Shown here: piece by piece, positions 40,353 to 43,460 of the stretch
Layout of the letters: the number at the start of each line of letters is the position of its first letter
Position numbering within the stretch: position 1 is the stretch's first letter
Assembly (NCBI GenBank): GCA_050734185.1
Contig: JBOHUE010000189.1
Coordinates: 1 to 43,460, forward strand
DNA length: 43,460 nt
DNA from: JAFALX01 sp050734185
GTDB lineage: Bacteria > Chloroflexota > Dormibacteria > Aeolococcales > Aeolococcaceae
Direction of reading: 5' to 3'
The notes under the pieces: generated by a model
Databases searched by the model: none
What the model saw: the letters and a program-made list of their open reading frames with translations, nothing else
Told to the model about the DNA's origin: nothing
Position numbers and translations under genes: made by a program

Positions 40353-41369
40353 TCACGCGTATTCGTCGAGGGACGGGTGGACGGCGATGCCCGGCGGGTC
40401 CGGGCCGTGCACGCGAAGCCGGTGCCAGCCTGCGGCGGCGATCATCGCTGCGTTGTCGGTGCACAGGCTGAGCGGCGGCACCACGACGGGCAGCGGAGCG
40501 AACCGTTCCCGCACCGCCTCGCGCAATGCGCCGTTCGCAGCAACCCCACCGACCACGGCGATACGGTCGGCGCCGGTCCGCTCCAGCGCGTCGTCGAGCC
40601 CGAAGAGCAGCTGCGCGATGGCGGCGCGCTGGAACGACGCCGCCACGTCCGCGACCGCCTGCGGATCGCGCGGCACCCCCTGGTCGGTGAGCTCGTTCGC
40701 CGGAAGGTCACGCACCATGTAGCGGACGGCTGTCTTCAGCCCGCTGAAGGAGAAGCCGCCCGCAATACGCGTCACCGGCAGCGGGAACCGCGTCGGGTCC
40801 CCGTCGCGCGCAGCGCGCTCGATCGCGGGGCCGCCGGGATACGGGAGCCCGACCAGCCGCGCGACCTTGTCGAATGCCTCCCCGACTGCATCGTCGCGCG
40901 TGCCGCCAAGCCGTTGCGCGACGCCGTGCTCACGCAGCAGCACGCACTCGGTGTGACCGCCACTCACGACCAGCGCGAGGTACGGCGGCTCGAGCTCACG
41001 GTCCGACAGCCATGCGCTGTACACGTGACCGGCCATGTGGGACACGCCACACAGCGGCAGCGAGCGTGCAGCGGCCGCTCCGCTCGCGTACAGCGTCCCC
41101 ACGAGCAGGCAGCCTGCGAGACCGGGGCCGCGCGTGACCGACATCGCGTCGACGCCGTCCCAGCCGCCGGCCAGCCCGCGCAGCGCGGTGTCGACGACGG
41201 TGGCGATCGACTCCAGGTGCGTGCGGGCCGCCAGCTCAGGAACGACGCCGCCGTGCGGCGCGTGCATCGCGATCTGTGACGAGACAACGCTCGAGATGAT
41301 GTCGCGGCCGTCAGAAACAACCGCGGCCGCGGTCTCATCGCACGAGGTCTCGATGGCGAGGAGGTTCAG
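40353..41369 (-). CDS. tsaD: tRNA N6-threonylcarbamoyladenosine synthase subunit TsaD (probable CTG start)
   Basis: This 338-residue catalytic subunit transfers threonylcarbamoyl to A37 of ANN-reading tRNAs with TsaB and TsaE. The start NLLAIETSCDETAAAVV is typical; metal-binding HMAGHVYSA, SGGHTECVLL, VVGGVAANGALRE and CTDNAAMIAAAG follow. No ATG, GTG or TTG lies at the family start: the nearest upstream is a GTG over 40 codons earlier inside rimI, and the next downstream is an ATG that would remove the active-site N-terminus. A CTG at 41369, overlapping the rimI stop as CTGA, fits exactly. Confidence 0.94.
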   Translation of the reverse strand: MNLLAIETSCDETAAAVVSDGRDIISSVVSSQIAMHAPHGGVVPELAARTHLESIATVVDTALRGLAGGWDGVDAMSVTRGPGLAGCLLVGTLYASGAAAARSLPLCGVSHMAGHVYSAWLSDRELEPPYLALVVSGGHTECVLLREHGVAQRLGGTRDDAVGEAFDKVARLVGLPYPGGPAIERAARDGDPTRFPLPVTRIAGGFSFSGLKTAVRYMVRDLPANELTDQGVPRDPQAVADVAASFQRAAIAQLLFGLDDALERTGADRIAVVGGVAANGALREAVRERFAPLPVVVPPLSLCTDNAAMIAAAGWHRLRVHGPDPPGIAVHPSLDEYA

Positions 41370-41920
41370 GCTCCCAGGTACTCCTGCGTCGGCCCGCCGC
41401 CGAGGCCCGCCACCTCGATGCCCGAGAGAATGTCGCTGAAGCGACGCTTGAACGCAGGCGACTGAATGCTGTCGCTCCACATGATCACGGCATCCTCGCC
41501 GTTGTCGGTGTAGTACCCGCGCCGCCGCCCGATGACGGTGAAGAGGAAGCGCTCGTACAGGCGCATCGCCTGCAGGTTGCTGGCGCGCACCTCGAGCGTC
41601 ACCCAGCGCGCTCCCATCTCGTACGCGCGCTGCACCAGCGCGGCGAACAATGCCGTGCCGTAGCCGCGATGCTGATCGCTGGCACGCACGCCGATCGTCG
41701 TGACGTGCGCCTCGTGCACCATGCGCCACACCCCCGCGTACCCAACGATCACGCCGCCGTTGCGCAGCACGATGTACGACGCCTGGCGGTTCTGCGCCAG
41801 CTCACTTGCGTACGCATTGCGCGGCCACGGCGAGAGAAAGATCTCACGCTCGATCTGCTGGACGGTGCCGATGTCGTCGTAGCGCATCGGCTCTATTGCG
41901 AGTCGGGGAACAACCTGCAT
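41366..41920 (-). CDS. rimI: ribosomal protein S18-alanine N-acetyltransferase-like GNAT (RimI)
   Basis: A 184-residue GNAT enzyme; RimI acetylates the N-terminal alanine of ribosomal protein S18. It has EREIFLSPWPRNAYASEL near the N-terminus, acetyl-CoA motif A IGVRASDQHRGYGTALFAALV and the closing LEVRASNLQAMRLYERFLFTVIGRRRGYY, all RimI-like. About 30 extra C-terminal residues continue past the domain. The ATG at 41920 lies 61 bases after tsaB, with a TATCAT -10 candidate at 41953-41958. rimI beside tsaB and tsaD is a widely conserved arrangement. Confidence 0.92.
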   Translation of the reverse strand: MQVVPRLAIEPMRYDDIGTVQQIEREIFLSPWPRNAYASELAQNRQASYIVLRNGGVIVGYAGVWRMVHEAHVTTIGVRASDQHRGYGTALFAALVQRAYEMGARWVTLEVRASNLQAMRLYERFLFTVIGRRRGYYTDNGEDAVIMWSDSIQSPAFKRRFSDILSGIEVAGLGGGPTQEYLGA

Positions 41921-41981
41921 GTTCGATTCTTGTTGATTGGGTCGGACTTTTCATGATACGCGCGGCTCGGCGAGCGGATGA

Positions 41982-42545
41982 CTAGGCCGGATACATCGCC
42001 TGGAGCGCGTCGAGCCGCAATGGGGGCCGGGCCAGCGCCGCGGGGATCGCGCGCGCCAGTCCGGACACCGGGTCGACCCGGTGGAGCCCGACGACCGTGA
42101 GCGCGTCGGCGCTGTACACGCGGTCGTCCGCGACGAAGGCATCGAGCTCGACGCGGGCCCACTGCCCGGCGGCGCCGCCGTTGAAGCGCGCCGCGAAGGC
42201 GGCACCGCGGCCGGCTTCGACGAGCGCCCAGCCGTGATCGACGCCCGTTGCTCCGGCTGCCGCCACGACGACGTCGAGCGAGCCGGCCCCGTGGAGCGGG
42301 AGCCCGCGCGCGTGGGCGACCCCAAGCGCCGCCGCCATTCCCGCGCGGACCCCGGTGTATGACCCGGGGCCGACCACCACCACCACATGGGTGAGCCCGT
42401 CACTGAGCGAAGCGAGGGCGAGGGGCAGCGCGCGGTCGACGTCCGCATCCTCCTCGACGAGCGCGGAGACGATCTCGCCGTCCGGCTCCGTTCGTAGGCA
42501 GACGATCCGCCGCCGGGCCGAGGTGTCGATGGCGAGCACGGTCAT
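41982..42545 (-). CDS. tsaB: tRNA threonylcarbamoyladenosine biosynthesis protein TsaB (short form)
   Basis: A 187-residue partner of TsaD in t6A formation. It begins VLAIDTSARRRIVCLR, keeps VVVVGPGSYTGVRAGMAAALGVAHARG, the family core, and a LHGAGSLDVV segment. The usual length is about 215-235, so the C-terminal lobe is reduced. The ATG at 42545 overlaps the tsaE stop as ATGA. The arrangement thiL-tsaE-tsaB-rimI-tsaD supports the assignment more than the sequence of the second half does. Confidence 0.9.
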   Translation of the reverse strand: MTVLAIDTSARRRIVCLRTEPDGEIVSALVEEDADVDRALPLALASLSDGLTHVVVVVGPGSYTGVRAGMAAALGVAHARGLPLHGAGSLDVVVAAAGATGVDHGWALVEAGRGAAFAARFNGGAAGQWARVELDAFVADDRVYSADALTVVGLHRVDPVSGLARAIPAALARPPLRLDALQAMYPA

Positions 42546-43012
42546 GGCCGGGCTCGCGCCTCCCATGCGGCCGCGAGACGCTCCGGCGCCGTCGCGTCGA
42601 GCACACAGGTGCGCGTGTCCCCAGCGGCGGCGTCGATGCCGATGTGGACGGGGTCGAACCGGCGCAGGTCGGCAAGCTCCCCCCACTCCACCGCGACCGC
42701 ACCGCCGTCGAGCAGCCCGTCGAGGTCGAGGAAGGCGATGTCGGCGTCGTGTCCGAGGCGGTACAGGTCGATGTGGTGCAGCGGCATCTGCCGGCCGCGG
42801 TACACGTGGTGCAGCACGAACGTGGGGCTTCGCACGAGCCGCGGATCGACGCCGAGCCCCTCGGCAATGCCGCGAACCAGCACGGTCTTGCCCGCGCCGA
42901 GCGGCCCGCTGAGCACGAGGAGGTCGCCGGGAACGAGGGCCGTGCCGATGCGTTCGCCCAGCGCCACCGTGTCCAGCTCTGCCCTGCAGTCGAGCGAGCG
43001 ATCGCCACTCAT
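42542..43012 (-). CDS. tsaE: tRNA threonylcarbamoyladenosine biosynthesis ATPase TsaE
   Basis: A 156-residue P-loop ATPase needed to recycle the TsaBD complex. Walker A is SGPLGAGKTVLVRGIAEGLG, followed by VRSPTFVLHHVY, HIDLYRLG and VAVEWGE, the standard TsaE series. The ATG at 43012 overlaps the thiL stop as ATGA. The C-terminal extension after WGE is slightly long and Ala/Arg rich. Confidence 0.94.
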   Translation of the reverse strand: MSGDRSLDCRAELDTVALGERIGTALVPGDLLVLSGPLGAGKTVLVRGIAEGLGVDPRLVRSPTFVLHHVYRGRQMPLHHIDLYRLGHDADIAFLDLDGLLDGGAVAVEWGELADLRRFDPVHIGIDAAAGDTRTCVLDATAPERLAAAWEARARP

Positions 43013-43460
43013 CCCCAGTGCCGCGACGCCGCGGGGGGCAGCGGGAGTCGGGACCCACCGCGGGTGTCGAGGAGCAGCACGCCGGCACCCTCGACCAGGC
43101 GCCCGAGGTGCCGCAGCGGGGCGAGCTCCCCCGGCCATGACGCCAAGACTCCCTCGAGTGCCGCCGGGGTGACGGCGCAGAGCAGCTCGAAGTCCTCGCC
43201 GCCGGCGAGAGCCAGCTCGGCCCCGACGCCGGGCTCGACCGGGATCGCGTCCAGCCAGAGCTCGGCGGCGCATCCGGACGCAGCGGCGGTGCGGGCAGCG
43301 TCCACGACGAGACCGTCACTGATGTCGCCGGCGCAGCGCACGCCGACGGCAGCGAGGTGCCGACCCTCGTCGAGCCGCGCCCGGGGCGCGCGCCACGCCG
43401 CCACCCAACCGAGCGCGTCCTCGGCCTCGCCGCCCGCTCCGCCCTGGAGCACGCGAAGGC
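43009..43460 (-). CDS. thiL: thiamine-monophosphate kinase, C-terminal part (N-terminus outside window)
   Basis: About 150 C-terminal residues of ThiL, which phosphorylates thiamine monophosphate to the cofactor thiamine diphosphate. Visible motifs are CAGDISDGLVVDAARTAAASG, the Mg/ATP segment, and LAGGEDFELLCAV, both diagnostic. The frame is open to the right edge, so the start lies beyond 43460. Its stop overlaps tsaE as ATGA. thiL next to tsaE is a common arrangement. Confidence 0.92.
   Translation of the reverse strand, partial: LRVLQGGAGGEAEDALGWVAAWRAPRARLDEGRHLAAVGVRCAGDISDGLVVDAARTAAASGCAAELWLDAIPVEPGVGAELALAGGEDFELLCAVTPAALEGVLASWPGELAPLRHLGRLVEGAGVLLLDTRGGSRLPLPPAASRHWG

Overview
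The window is a GC-rich (by eye well over 60% G+C), gene-dense piece of a bacterial chromosome that is almost entirely housekeeping. Gene content (RapZ, SecG, PadR, NAD-type GAPDH, CIRCE-controlled groESL, a LAL-type ATPase regulator, a CofE-like ligase, a DUF151 nuclease), many putatively leaderless genes and abundant GTG/TTG starts suggest a high-GC terrabacterial lineage. Dormibacterota/Chloroflexota or a deep actinobacterium are my best guesses; no rRNA is present to settle this. I found no insertion sequence, prophage, CRISPR array or origin. No stretch longer than about 205 bases is free of genes.

Layout. 1-2579 (minus): the N-terminal 859 codons of a large AAA-ATPase/TPR regulator running off the left edge. 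2676-7046 (plus): a 60-residue DnaJ-type zinc-motif protein, PEP carboxylase and a membrane class III nucleotide cyclase. 7058-10597 (minus): a four-gene metal ABC importer (lipoprotein, ATPase, two permeases), divergent from a Fur-family regulator (10690-11076, plus) with palindromes between them. 11115-13353: a membrane-anchored pseudokinase, then msrA divergent from a thioredoxin. 13372-13455: tRNA-Leu(CAG), minus. 13472-16507 (minus): secG, a family-5 solute-binding protein and a soluble PAS histidine kinase. 16640-18452 (plus): an HKD phospholipase-D-like lipoprotein and a PadR regulator with a visible operator.

18456-34735 (minus) is a nearly gapless co-directional run, read from asnB downwards: asnB, a cofE-like ligase, alr, a nitrilase-family hydrolase, pcrA, ligA, uvrC, rapZ, gap, pgk, tpiA, gpmI. 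Most junctions overlap by 1-19 nt. It joins cell-wall or amino-acid amide chemistry, DNA repair and the triose part of glycolysis. 34810-38292 is the least familiar part: two small unknown proteins, a DUF151 nuclease with inverted repeats in its leader, and a divergent PhyH oxygenase / GNAT acetyltransferase pair.

38289-43460 (minus), in transcription order, is thiL (partial), tsaE, tsaB, rimI, tsaD, then groES-groEL behind a perfect CIRCE element. TsaB, TsaD and TsaE together make the t6A37 modification of tRNA.

Most noteworthy: the headless pseudokinase; a probable CTG start codon for tsaD inside a CTGA overlap; the Mn-type ligand set and palindromic control region of the metal importer; the PadR operator lying over its own -10 box; the asnB-cofE-alr-nitrilase cassette; and a recurring pattern of -10 boxes 6-9 nt before start codons.
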